In this document: in pieces, positions 11,000 to 21,574 of the stretch
How positions within the stretch are numbered: the first letter of the stretch is position 1
Layout: every line of letters starts with the position of its first letter
DNA from: Micrasema longulum
Taxonomy: Eukaryota; Arthropoda; Insecta; Trichoptera; Brachycentridae
NCBI GenBank assembly: GCA_022494885.1
Contig: JAGVSM010001131.1
Location: forward strand, 124,001 to 188,000
Direction of reading: 5' to 3'
DNA: 64,000 bases
Position numbers and translations under genes: made by a program
Notes under the pieces: generated by a model
What the model was told of the DNA's origin: nothing
Databases searched by the model: none
What the model saw: the letters and a program-made list of their open reading frames with translations, nothing else

Positions 11000-11430
11000 T
11001 ATGTTCAAATGCTTACAGACTGGGTGGATTTCCTCCCTAGGGAGTTATTCATATTTCAATTTATTTCAACAGAGAGGCAAACCATTATTGAGAAGGGAAT
11101 ATGGACGTCTAGGCATTTACTGGGCTTATGACATGTCATTGGCTGGTGTAAGAGGTCACTTTACACGCTGTGTACCATGCACCATTCTGCCCATGTTTAA
11201 ACATACACATTTCCTCAAATCTTCCATCTGTTGACTTTTGTGAAGTAAAGGAGCTGAAACCTTTATTATGTAGGTAAGATTTATCCGGTTGAACCAAATA
11301 CCCTACTAGGCAACGCCTGATGTTACACAGTGTGTAAAGTGGCCTCTTAAACTAGCCAATGATAGGTCATAAGCCCTGTAAATGCCTAGACGTCCATATT
11401 CCCTTCTCAGTAATGTTTTCCCACTCTGTT
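11000..11430. repeat. Repeat A copy 4 (fold-back)
   Basis: The left half is in minus orientation (CAACAGAGAGGC … GGCAACGCCTGA). At about 11321 it switches to plus orientation (TGTTACACAGTGTG … CTTCTCAGTAATG), so the outer parts are inverted repeats. Confidence 0.75.
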
Positions 11431-12139
11431 AAAATAAATTTATCTTATTTAATTTATAACTTCTTTCCGAGACTATATAGAAGAGCTATTGAAGATAATA
11501 TGATAGTGTCATCGTTATTTTTTTTTATCAGTACGTAAATTACGTGCTAGCAATGCGTTCTCTACCCCCTAGAGAACGTTTAGAATCGTACTGCGGTCTT
11601 GAAATTTCGATACTAGCATCTCAAGAATCTCGGTATTAAAAATATCTCAAGTTTCGAATGGAAGCCAAGGTCAACACCGGTCTTTTCCATGCAGTTTGCA
11701 TTTATGTGTGTTTTAAAAACGGTTTTAAAAAGTATGGTGATTTTTTAAAATAACTTATGAACGAGAAAACACGTTTTTCACAGGAAATTTTATGAGTCTT
11801 ATTTTATATTTTCTTCGTCAGTATGTCTATACAACTAGAAACGGTTTTAATTCAAGTATTACTTTAATCGAGTCACTAAATATATAAATACACAGGTTGA
11901 TAAATCGTATTACCGGCACTATTATGCATTTACTGTGTTTGATAATAATAAAATTGTATTCATGCGCTTGTATGTTGACATTGACATTGTGAATATTGCT
12001 TTCAACAATAGAAAGGTCAAACAAAATTATCACCGCGCTGATATTTAATTGAGATTTTTAACATTTTTTACAGTTCCTAATAAATGAGGACCCTAGTATC
12101 AACTTCGGACAATTGCCATTTTTTCTAAATAGATTTTTG
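11431..12139. other. AT-rich spacer, nothing recognised
   Basis: No domain or repeat was recognised. The 68-codon ORF at 11827 is not convincing. Confidence 0.4.
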
Positions 12140-12600
12140 ATCGGTTATTTATTTATTATTTTTTTTTTTCATTAACGCCCAAAAGGCATTTACAAAAAAT
12201 AAAAATGAAATACACGCTAACATACTAAATAATAAGCACAGAATATACAGAAAAAACATGTGAAATTAGTTAAAAAGGAAATAATAAAAATTTTTACAAA
12301 GTAAAAAAAAAAAACAATAATAACAAAGGTGTGCAAGAAAAAACAGTAAGGATATAAACAAAAAATGCAAAGATATAAGCTTATGAAATAAATTATGTAA
12401 AGCAAACAATAAATAAAGTGTTACGGTAAGCAAGAAAGTCATTTTTAAGTTAAATTAATAAACAAGCGAGCATATATTATCACGAAAAAATAAGAAATAA
12501 AAATATGTATCCATGAAATGCGTATTTGCTAATACTACAATGCAATTTGATATAATAGTAAAAAATAAAAAACAAAAAGGTATGATAGAAAAAACGATTT
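12140..12600 (-). mobile_element. LINE 3' UTR fragment (same family as 18227-19112)
   Basis: The reverse complement aligns with 18690-19090, including TTGCATTGTAGTATTGGC, AATACGCATTTCAT and GGCGTTAATGAA plus tail. Only the 3' UTR is present, so it is a strongly 5'-truncated insertion. Confidence 0.8.
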
Positions 12601-13335
12601 TCTCGACAAAAAACTAAAGGTACGTATAAAATGGGCATTTGAAGTAGAAATTTGGGCATGAAATATGTACCTAATATCAAAAACGGACATTACTCACCGT
12701 CTTTGTATCAAAAGTGGACATTCCATACATTATGGACGCTTAAGTGTCATGGCGGCCGTTTTTTTTTTGACAGTTCAAAATCAACCACCGAATTAGGAGC
12801 GTCTTTGTCATTTTTAGAGTTTAGGAGAGTGTTACTATGTAGTAAAAATGTATGTCTATAGACTGAATATAACCCCCCCCCCCCTTTATCATTATTTTAT
12901 TAATATTGACCATAGTAGGCATCCTTTTTTAAAACAGACACTTGCAGTTCTATGAGCTTTAAAAACGGACAAAGACAGCTTCTAATGCTTTTTTTTTTAA
13001 TTTAAATAATACATCCCTTAGACATTTGAAGGGCACAAAATGAATGTCTACTTTTTTTTATAAAAGTATAAAAATATATTTGATATTGGTTTCATGTATA
13101 TCCAAAACAGAAAATCATCTCTGTTGAAAAATTATGAAAATGGTAATTGTCCCATTTTGATACGAAGCTCCTCAAATATCCTGTTCCGCTTGCGATTAAA
13201 TTAATATTAAAAAACTGTTTTTTTTATCTTGCATCTTTCGACGAATGCTTAATTTTTACTAATCGGGTACTTTTATTTTGTAATTTTGATTTGAATTTTG
13301 TACATAATGGTCATGTTAATAGTATATATAATTAA
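12601..13335. other. Spacer with oligo-C tract
   Basis: A run of C (about 14) lies near 12870-12884, unusual in this AT-rich setting. Otherwise nothing is recognised; ORFs here are short. Confidence 0.4.
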
Positions 13336-13995
13336 CATATTACAACAGAGATGAAGATCATTTAAGAAAAGGTAATATAGAAGTCTAGGCATCTACAGGG
13401 CTTATGACCTGTCAATGGCTGGTTTAAGTGGCCACTTTGCACACACTGTGTAACATTCACCATTCTGCCTATATTTGAACATCTGTATTCTATTCCTTCA
13501 ATTCTTTCATATGTTGATGTTTGTGAAGTTAAAGAGCTGAAACCTTTATTTATGCGGGTGAGATTCATCTAATTGAATTATTTCACCTACATCCTAGGCA
13601 ACGCCTGAAATATTATTTTTTCAATTTCTGTACTTCTTCATGGACCAGGTAATTCATCAACAATATTTTGAGTTTGTCCAAATTTTTGTAGACAAGAACT
13701 AGATTCAACTCCCTGGGGAGCTGTTTATATTAACATATTACAACAGAGATGAAGAACATTTAAGAGAAGGTAATATAGATGTCTAGGCATCTACAGGGCT
13801 TATGAACTGTCAATGTGTGTAAAGTGGCCACTTAAACCAGCCATTGACAGATCATAAGCTCTGTAGATGCCTAGACTTCTATATTACCTTCTCTTAAATG
13901 TTATTCATCTATGTTGGAATATGTTAATATAAATAGCTCTCCAGGGAGTTGAATCCAGTTCTTGTCTAAAAAAATTTGGACAAACTCAAAATATT
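13336..13995. repeat. Repeat A copy 5, complete with 14-bp target duplication
   Basis: One full minus-orientation unit (CATATTACAACAGAG at both 13336 and 13735) is followed by a hairpin (13740-13910) whose right arm is plus-orientation sequence ending CTCAAAATATT. The flanks are identical: GTATATATAATTAA at 13322-13335 and 13996-14009. The ORF at 13362-13568 is repeat sequence, not a gene. Confidence 0.9.
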
Positions 13996-14189
13996 GTATA
14001 TATAATTAATAGTATTATAAGTTTCTACGGAAAAATAAAATAAAAATCTAGTACTTTCGAAATATAATAAACACATAAAGTAATGTAAACTGTCAATCTA
14101 AAATAAATAATAATAATTATTATTTTAATTAAATTCTATTAAATATTTTCTACTACGTCATTTTATAGGTTAACGGTGCTATTTTGGCA

Positions 14190-15055
14190 TAAAATGGAAA
14201 GCAGTTATGCAGAAAGCAGCCAGCCATATAAAAGTGAAACTGAGATAATAGAACATTTGTGAAAAGAGTGAATAATCCAATCTACACCATAGTAGGAATG
14301 TTTTTTTACTTTGACAAATAAAAAAATATGTATTCATCAATTGTTTCAATTGTTTTTTATTAAGGAAAAAAGATTTGAATTAAATGTTTGACCAGTTTTA
14401 ATGATTTAAGTCTGGCTGACCACACAATCTAAGCTGTGAATTTTGCAGAAAACGGCCAGCCTTAAACTCAGATGCATGTTGTGTCATTATGTATTGAACA
14501 TATGGTTTTATATTTAGATTAGGGTATTTAAATGTAAAGTATCACAATTAATTTGTTAAAATATATTTTTAAATAACTTAATTAGAAATTAAAGAAATTT
14601 TGGGTTTTTTTTGGGTCTGACAGACCGCACAACCTAAAATATGTATTTTGCAGAAAACAGCCAGATATCTCATTTAAAACATTGAATTTAACATTCTGTA
14701 TTAAAACATATTTTTTTACGGGTATTTTTAAATCAATGAGTTTATAAAATTGAAGTACTTGTATATTTTTACACTTTAATTTATTTGGGATAACTAAATT
14801 TCCGGAGGCATTAATCTTTCCATCAGCATCTATACCATAAGATTTTTCTAGTGCTGTGAGTGTTTTTTGCTAATTGAGTCATGCCATTTTTGTGATCAAT
14901 ACGATTTTCAGAAAGTGATTATTACAGTTTTTGTATGAATACAGCCTGGTGGTTTTTAGCAAAACATAGAATTGACCTTACTGCACCCGATAATAAAAAT
15001 ATCTATTTTTTTAGAAATTAGGAACTGGCAGCTTTCTGCGTAACTACGTTCATTT
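14190..15055. mobile_element. TIR element with internal subrepeats, ~865 bp
   Basis: The left end AGTTATGCAGAAAGCAGCC (about 14201) is matched inverted by GGCAGCTTTCTGCGTAACT (about 15027). Internally TTTTGCAGAAAACGGCCAG and TTTTGCAGAAAACAGCCAG recur about 205 bp apart (14440, 14645). No transposase ORF; non-autonomous. Confidence 0.6.
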
Positions 15056-15059
15056 TTTA

Positions 15060-15570
15060 TCGGCCTTTCGTGATACAGAATCAAACTTTAAAAAAAAAAT
15101 AGTCGTAGAGACGTAAAATTTAGAATAAACATGTACAATGCCATTATTACAGCTACCGTGCTTTTTGCGTCATTTTTTTCTCAGACTTCCTCGGTATTAT
15201 TTATTTATTTTATTATAAAATAGATCTTTTGAACGGTGAGTCGTAACGTCGTGGAATTTCTAATCAACATTAAAAATACCATTTCTAGATCAATCACGCT
15301 TTTGACCCAATTTCTTCTCTGACTTCCTTGGTAAAATCTTACAGCAACGTAAAATTTAGAATCAACATTTCAAATTCCATTTCTAGATCGAATGCGTTCA
15401 TCCACCGGTCTTTTGAATTTTAAATTGCGTAGGTAAAATGAACTTGTACCAAAAATGTTATCCACGTCCAATTCAAATGTTTCGCCACACGCGGACTGTA
15501 TAAAGTAAAAACGAATATCATTCAATTTCGTACAAAGTAGGAGTATTTGAATAAAGGAAAGAAGCACAGT
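15060..15570. repeat. Degenerate internal repeats
   Basis: ACGTAAAATTTAGAAT(A/C)AACAT occurs twice (15112, 15350), as does CCATTTCTAGATC (15281, 15377) and TCTGACTTCCT near both. It looks like a diverged tandem repeat with a unit near 100-230 bp. Confidence 0.45.
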
Positions 15571-15574
15571 ATGG

Positions 15575-15885
15575 AGGTATGGACCTACCTTTAGTGTGGT
15601 GAGGATGTTTTCAATATTGTCTCACTGGGTGATAAATTTCACTATGAATTATTGAACAATTCAATATAATAATTGTATACAACGATGCGCGACGCTTCCA
15701 GAAATTCTTATGTAATGTGATGTAATGTCAAAATTTTGTTTATTTTTTTGCAAATCCAAATGTTCTATTTTTATAAATTTTCTAACTTGATGTTAGGTAG
15801 ATACCATTATGATAGGTAAGGGTGGTAAAGAAAGCTAATCGGCCAGGAATAATATCGATAAATGCGGTTTTATACTTAACACTAA
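15575..15885 (+). repeat. Repeat E copy (pairs with 35110-35430)
   Basis: Shares GATGCGCGACGCTTCCA / GACGCGCGACGATTCCA, CTTGATGTTAGGTAG, AATCGGCCAGGAATA and TATCGATA in the same order with 35110-35430. Non-coding. Confidence 0.7.
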
Positions 15886-16254
15886 GATAATATTTCATTT
15901 CGGCGTTCTTTACAAAATATTGTTTTGTCCAACTTATTCTATAATTTTGAATTTATGAATAATTTACGAATGCAAAAATTGTGTTTTTTCATGCATGACT
16001 TTGTAGACGGTATACTTGAAAGCAATTTGTATTGTAAAATGACATCCCAACGTCATACGTTTAACGAGACGGACGGAAAGATTATCATTCATAGGTATGC
16101 AACTGTGAAAGCAGTGAACCTTAAATTTTACCATTGCGCTGATATTTTGATTTGTGTGAAAATTTTGGTAGGATGTTTTTACCAAATGGTAATTAGCCTG
16201 TCAATAAACATTTCCTTACAAAAAGACAAATTAATATAAATAATGTAGGTATTA
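15886..16254. other. Unassigned spacer with overlapping ORFs
   Basis: A 104-codon plus ORF (15925-16239) overlaps a 73-codon minus ORF. Neither has a recognisable domain, signal or codon bias, so neither is called. Confidence 0.35.
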
Positions 16255-16444
16255 ACGTATTACAACAGAGATGAAGAACATTTTATAGAAGGAAATATTG
16301 AAGTCTAAGCCTCTACAGGGCTTATGACCTGTCATTGGCTGGTTTAAGTAATCACTTTACACACTATGTAACATTCACCATTCTGCCCATATTTTAACAT
16401 CTATATTCCTTCAATTCTGTCATCTATTGATGTTTATGAAATTA
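16255..16444 (-). repeat. Repeat A copy 6, part 1 (interrupted)
   Basis: Runs from GTATTACAACAGAGATG to CATCTATTGATG, then is broken by a LINE and resumes at 16799. The target duplication is ATGTTTATGAAATTA (16430-16444) against ATGTTTATGAAGTTA (16799-16813). Confidence 0.85.
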
Positions 16445-16798
16445 ATACTACTACCATCACGCCATTTCTCCGTAGGGATAGGCAGAGAGAATGGACCGCC
16501 ACACACCTCTATCCTGGCATACATTCCTAGCCTCTTCCACATTCATATATCTTGTTATACATGCCCTTCGGTTCTGTCTTATTTTGACATGACCAGACTT
16601 AAGATTTTGGTTTATCTGATCATGCCACGTCTTCCTTGGTCGTCCTCGTCTCACGTTACCGTTCATTTTCGCCATATATACTTGTTTTACCATTCTTTCG
16701 TCGTCTATTCGTTCTACGTGACCAAACCATCTCAGAGACCCTTTTTTAATCTTATCAAATATACTTGACTCAGATTTACACTCTCGCCTGATTTCATC
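16445..16798 (-). mobile_element. Non-LTR retrotransposon (RTE-like?), 3' end, nested in repeat A
   Basis: The minus-strand frame is open from 16796 to 16457: DEIRRECKSESSIFDKIKK, GSLRWFGHVERIDDERMVKQ, GRPRKTWHDQINQ, ending LSAYPYGEMA. This is the conserved C-terminal tail of an arthropod non-LTR polyprotein; the RT core is missing. It ends in a (GTA)n-like tail and is bounded by a 15-bp target duplication with one mismatch. Related copies: 23112 (-), 33435 (+), 45345 (-), 47150 (+), 58655 (+). Assignment to the RTE clade is uncertain. Confidence 0.75.
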
Positions 16799-16865
16799 AT
16801 GTTTATGAAGTTAAAGAGCTGAAACCTTTATTTATGCGGGTGAGATTCATCTGATTGAATTATTT
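16799..16865 (-). repeat. Repeat A copy 6, part 2
   Basis: Resumes with GAAGTTAAAGAGCTGAAACC and ends at TTGAATTATTT, next to a repeat B copy. Confidence 0.8.
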
Positions 16866-16867
16866 TT

Positions 16868-17330
16868 TGTATAATTAGCCAATAAAGAAATTCAGCCATA
16901 CTGGAAATAACAATATTATACAATTTTTTTTTTCTTGCGCGCAGTAAAAGTTAGAGCGTTAAATTGTACGGCAAAGTCTCCTGAAAAGGTACGAAGAAAT
17001 AATAAAAAACATTTTAATAAAAACGAGCTACTTTGAATGACGTCACTGGTTTACATGAATCAACCTATGATATGAGAGTTGTGGAAGATTTCTGGTTTGC
17101 TTGCCGTGGATGGGGAGAACTGGATCGAGAATAACCGGGAAAGAACCTCTCACATCACACGCGGAGTTATTTTAGAAACACAAACTTTAAAAAATCGTAG
17201 CGCTGATAATACGATTCAAAATATTTTTTTATTGGTTCAAATGATCACTTCTTTATTATTTTTTTTTAATATGTTGTGCCAAACTTTAATGGTACATTTT
17301 AATATATGATGATCGTGTCATCATTCAAAA
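16868..17330 (+). repeat. Repeat B copy
   Basis: AAAGAAATTCAGCCATACTGG, CTTGCGCGCAG, AATGACGTCACTGG, CATCACACGCGGAG, GATAATACGAT. Same landmark order as 3740 and 32565. Confidence 0.75.
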
Positions 17331-17724
17331 TTGTATAATGTTATTTTATTCATCGCTGCTTAAATTCAAAAGCGCCACAAATCAGAAACCCCGAAATTTC
17401 GTTTTATTTCAAAAATGAGATTAATAAAAACATAAATATGAAAAGTAAGTTTATAAAAAATATAAAAAATATGTTAAAAACTCTGATTAGCTCTATTGCA
17501 AAAAGTCAAATTTCGACTTGTGGCCCTTTTAAATTTAAGCAGCGACATATTATATCTGACCTATTATCTATATCTGAACCAAAAGCTTTAGCTTATAGGT
17601 ACTTGCTGTTCTATTCTCTCTAGCTGCACAAAAAGCTCTCTATTTTCATAGACAGTTGCATAAATGATGAAAATAATGGTGAACTATATAAATTAAATTA
17701 ATGTCACACATGAAAAAAAGTTCG
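17331..17724. other. AT-rich spacer
   Basis: The 61-codon ORF at 17438 is not recognisable. Confidence 0.4.
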
Positions 17725-18226
17725 TTAAAATTCAATGGACGTTTCTTAGACATCTTAGCTGGAGATGCAGAAATACCGATCTCAATTATATGTCTTCCTG
17801 AAAAAAGCACCACTTGCTTAGTTTAGAAGATCGCCGGCTGCCATCAGACATAGGGGTCCTTCATGACATACTTAGTGGACGCTTTGATAGTCCGGCTCTT
17901 ATGTCGGAGTTATCATTAAATGTCTCTGGCTACCGCACCCGTCACACGTCGAGCTCTCTATTTTATGTGCCAGCAGTTCGTACGAATTATGTCCAGAACT
18001 CTCCACTTATATGCCTAGCTCGTGAATATAATTTGAACTTTCCCCTTATTGATCCGTTTGATTGTAACAAATTAACATTTTAAATGCGCGTTTTAAAACA
18101 CACTTTTTTGACTTATACTTAGTTTCTATAATAAAATCTTATTTTATCTCTAATTCTTAATATTTTATATATTTTTGACACTTGTGCAATAATATTTACA
18201 CACATGTCCACCCTCATTTCATTATA
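17725..18226 (+). mobile_element. Jockey-type LINE relic, part 1 (interrupted)
   Basis: Across frameshifts the plus strand reads FLRHLSWRCRNTDLN, LSLEDRRLPSDIGVLHDILSG, FDSPALMSELSLN and YRTRHTSSSLFYVP. This is the tail that follows RT in jockey-like elements. The 3' UTR starts at about 18080 (AATGCGCGTTTTAAAACACAC), is broken at about 18226 by another LINE and resumes at 19113. The uninterrupted sister at 29345-29690 proves the order. Confidence 0.75.
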
Positions 18227-19112
18227 GAAAACGTTCAACATAAATTTCTACGATATATAAACTACAAATTAAACATTCAAATATAAAATGTGAATTATGA
18301 CTATTTATTAACACTGCTCAACCTAACAACACTTTCTGAAAGAAGAACTATTAATGATCTCATTGTACTGTATAAAATTGTAAACTCTCTTTTTGACATA
18401 CCAAAAATACTTGAATTGATTAGTTTTAGAGTACCTGCTGTCAACACTAGGAGTACTTTATTGTTTCATTGCTCCAGTACTTATTCCAACCAACAAACCA
18501 ATTCATTGATACCGAGACTGCATAGGTTGGGTAACACTTATGGAACTGCTGCAGACATTTTGTCCAATTCTTTATTATCTTATAAGTCCACAATATCAAG
18601 TTTATTTGTAGCTGCTCGTCAAACTATTATTGAAAATTCGATTCCATAAATTAAAAAAAAACACTTGTTTATTTTTATTACCTTATACTTGTTTTTTATT
18701 TTTTTCTATTATATCAAATTGCATTGTAGTATTGGCAAATACGCATTTCATACATACATATTTTTATTTCTTCCTTTTTCGCGATTATATATGCTTGCTT
18801 GTTTATTAATTTAACTTAAATTTGTCTTTCTTGCTCACCGTTACACTTTTACTGTGTTTTACAGAATTTATTCCGTCTTATCTTTATCTTTGCATTTTTT
18901 GTTTATATGCTTACTGTTTTTTCTTGCATACCTTTGTTATTATTGTTTTCTTTTTACTTTGTAAAACTTTTTATTATATCCTTTTTAACTAATTTCACAT
19001 ATTTTTTCTATATATTCTGTGTCTATTATTTAGTATGTTAGCATGTATTTTATTTTTATTTTTTGTAAATGCCTTCTGGGCGTTAATGAACAAAATAAAT
19101 AAATAAATAAAT
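18227..19112 (+). mobile_element. Second LINE inserted into the first
   Basis: The plus frame at 18290-18649 includes LSERRTINDLIVLYKIVNSLFDIP and RVPAVNTRSTLLFHC: the C-terminal region of a jockey/CR1-like polyprotein without RT core. The long 3' UTR ends GCGTTAATGAACAAAATAAA with an (AATA)n tail at 19090-19112. Another copy of the same 3' UTR lies inverted at 12140-12600. Confidence 0.75.
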
Positions 19113-19290
19113 AACACTTACTCACCCACCCTCTCACACAGTTACACTCACACAAACACACTAGCATGTATTGTACGAGTATTTAATGTATTTCTGTGGA
19201 TATCTGTCATTGGTTTTATTCTCTGTATATTTTATTTGTTATATTTTTTTACATGTATTACTGTTAATATTCCCAATAAATAAAATTTAA
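19113..19290 (+). mobile_element. Jockey-type LINE relic, part 2 (3' UTR end)
   Basis: CACTTACTCACCCACCCTC to CCCAATAAATAAAATT matches 29520-29690 closely (GTGGATATCTGTCATTGG in both). Confidence 0.8.
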
Positions 19291-19639
19291 AAAAAGAGTT
19301 TGAGAATGTCGGAGAGTAGCGAATAGAAGTGATTAAGAATGTATGTGTTATGTCGTGTGTCTGAGAGCGCAGTTTCCTGTAATAACAGTCTTGACCAATT
19401 GTACCGCATAGCCAAGTAATTGAACATTCATTTTGTGTTCCAACCTCACTACTAACTACACACTTAACTAGTTATTCTTCTTTTTACACAGAAAATTTAT
19501 AATTTTCTGCACACTTAACCACGCATACAAACCATCCAGTGAAAAAAATTAAAAAAAACAAGAGGGTTTTCTAATTTTTACCCATGATAATTTTTTGTAT
19601 ACCTGCTTTTTGTTTTAATTTTTGATTTTCATGGTTTAA
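19291..19639. other. AT-rich spacer, nothing recognised
   Basis: No coding or repeat similarity was recognised. Confidence 0.4.
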
Positions 19640-20600
19640 AAATAATAATAATAACAAAACATATTTATTTATTTTTACACTAACGGTTCAAGGAACCTTT
19701 TACAATAAAAAGTTTTACAGAAATAATCACAGCAGTGAACAATTCATTATGTCATATATAATATGAAATATAACTATATAATTTAACTGAATAATTAAAA
19801 CTAAACGAATTAGTTAAAGTAAAATTATTTTATTTTTTTAAAACTACAAAAAAGTAAAAAAGAAACATAAAATATCCAAGATGACAAATAAAAGGTAACA
19901 ATTAAAGTGAGAAAATCTTATGCTTTAAACATAAATATAACAAAGTAAAATTAAGAATAATTTAATATAAACATTAAGTGGCTAGTATTTAGCTTGGTAA
20001 TAATGAAAAATAAAAATAATGCTACAATAATACTTTATAAATAATACGTTTTTTGGATCAATTTGAAAGCTTAAATAATCTTAATAACACCTTTATTTTA
20101 TCAGTTGGAATTTGGCAATAAATCCACAAATGTAAAATTTATATATAAAGAAATAAACAAAAATATGTATCCAAGAAAACAAAGTTAAATTTAATAATGT
20201 ATTTTTAAATAAATTCGTTCCTTTTCTAAAAAATAACGAGTGAGATTACATTTTAATGTATTAACAGAGTTAGTATTGAAAATATCAAATATTTTTTCGA
20301 ACTTATTTCCATACCTTTGTATTCTGGATATAGGTGAATGCATTTCGAAGTTGGTACGAGAATTGTTACAATAAAATAATTCTGTACTTCTAGTGCACCT
20401 ACCAGGTATTCGAATTTGAATTAGTTCAAGTAAAGCAGGGCTGTCAATTATTGATTTTATTATTTTAAATAAGAATAACAAATCAGCTATAACTCTTTGG
20501 TCTGACAATTCAAGTTATCTCATTTCACTTCTAAGAAAATCATAATTTAAGGCTTCAACAGGTAGTTTTAATATAATACAGTTCATATTATACTCCCAAG
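19640..20600 (-). mobile_element. Jockey/CR1-like LINE, 5'-truncated
   Basis: The minus ORF 20191-20508 includes SDQRVIADLLFLFKIIKS, IDSPALLELIQIRIPGR and RSTELFYCNN: the post-RT tail. The 3' UTR runs down to an (ATA)n-like end at about 19640-19660. The region at 20510-20600 continues the reading frame in broken form. No RT core. Confidence 0.75.
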
Positions 20601-20753
20601 AGTTATTAAAAAAAACCCATTTGGGACCGTACATAAAAAGAAAACATTTTTTTGACAATACATAATATCATACATAGTTAATACATCCGAAATAGTAAGA
20701 AAACATTATATAAGAAACTGACGAATCAGGAGGTCCGAACTATTTGTATCAAT

Positions 20754-21269
20754 CAACAATATTTTGAGTTTGTACAATTTTTTGTAGACAAGGGCTGGAT
20801 TCAACTCCCTGGGGAGCTGTTAACATGAACATGTTACAACAGAGAAAAAGAAAATTAAAGAGAAGGTAATATTCTATATTATATAGCTCCCCAGGGAGTC
20901 GAATCCAGTCTGTCTACAAAAATTTGGACAAACTCAAAATATTGTTGATAAATCCACCTGGTCCATGAAGAAGTACAGAAATTGAAAAAAATAAATTTTC
21001 AGGCGTAGCCTAGTATGTAGGTGAAATAATTCAATTAGATGAATCTCACCCGCATAAATAAAGGTTTCAGCTCTTTAACTTCACAAACATCAACAGATGA
21101 AAGAATTGAAGGAATATAGATGTTCTCAAATATGGGCAGAATGGTGAATGTTACACAGTGTGTAAACTGGCCACTTAAACCAGCCAATGACAGGTCATAA
21201 GCCCTGTAGATGCCTAGACCTCTATATTATCTTCTCTTAAATTTTCTTCATCTCTGTTGTAATACATTA
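20754..21269. repeat. Repeat A copy 7, fold-back with 12-bp target duplication
   Basis: The left end CAACAATATTTTGAG runs in minus orientation to about 20875. Then CAGGGAGTC… switches to plus and continues through a full unit to TCTGTTGTAATACATTA. Flanks: ATTTGTATCAAT (20742-20753) against ATTTATATCAAT (21270-21281). Confidence 0.85.
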
Positions 21270-21418
21270 ATTTATATCAATGCCAAAACTTTATACGGTC
21301 ATTTTTTAGCCCTGAAAAAAATATTCCATCTAACAAATGAAATTATTAAACAAATGCATAGATTGTTTGTTCTTCGTTTTCTAAAAAATAATACATTAAA
21401 ATATTTTTACTCTCGCAG
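21270..21418. other. Putative end of intron upstream of gene 1 exon A
   Basis: Ends in a polypyrimidine-like stretch and CTCGCAG at 21412-21418, the acceptor of exon A. The preceding coding exon was not found. Confidence 0.6.
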
Positions 21419-21574
21419 CCAACCTTGGAATCCTTGCAGTGGGTCTATGTATGGGTTGGACATCACCAACTCTTCCCAAACTTAAAGACAACAGTACATC
21501 ACCATTGGAAGAGGTCATTACGTCTGATGAAGAATCGTGGATCGGATCTCTTATTGCTCTCGGAGCTGCGGTTG
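21419..21574 (+). CDS. Gene 1 exon A (TM1-TM2)
   Basis: Acceptor CTCGCAG, donor GTGAGT; 156 nt, enters and leaves in phase 1. Encodes NLGILAVGLCMGWTSPTLP, the NST-containing loop and SWIGSLIALGAAVG. Thirty-nine of 53 residues match gene 2 by hand count. Confidence 0.95.

Noticed and set aside
13362..13568. 68-codon minus ORF, with a near-identical N-terminus at 50464 (plus)
   Set aside because: Both lie entirely inside repeat A; the shared peptide reflects repeat identity, not a conserved gene.
14194..14262. ATG with short frame as a candidate first exon of gene 1
   Set aside because: Reads MESSYAESSQPYKSE and ends in a stop; it does not match the RQY-type leader and lies at the end of a TIR element.
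15925..16239. 104-codon ORF of unknown type
   Set aside because: No domain, no start context, overlapped by an antisense ORF; AT-rich chance ORFs of this size are expected.
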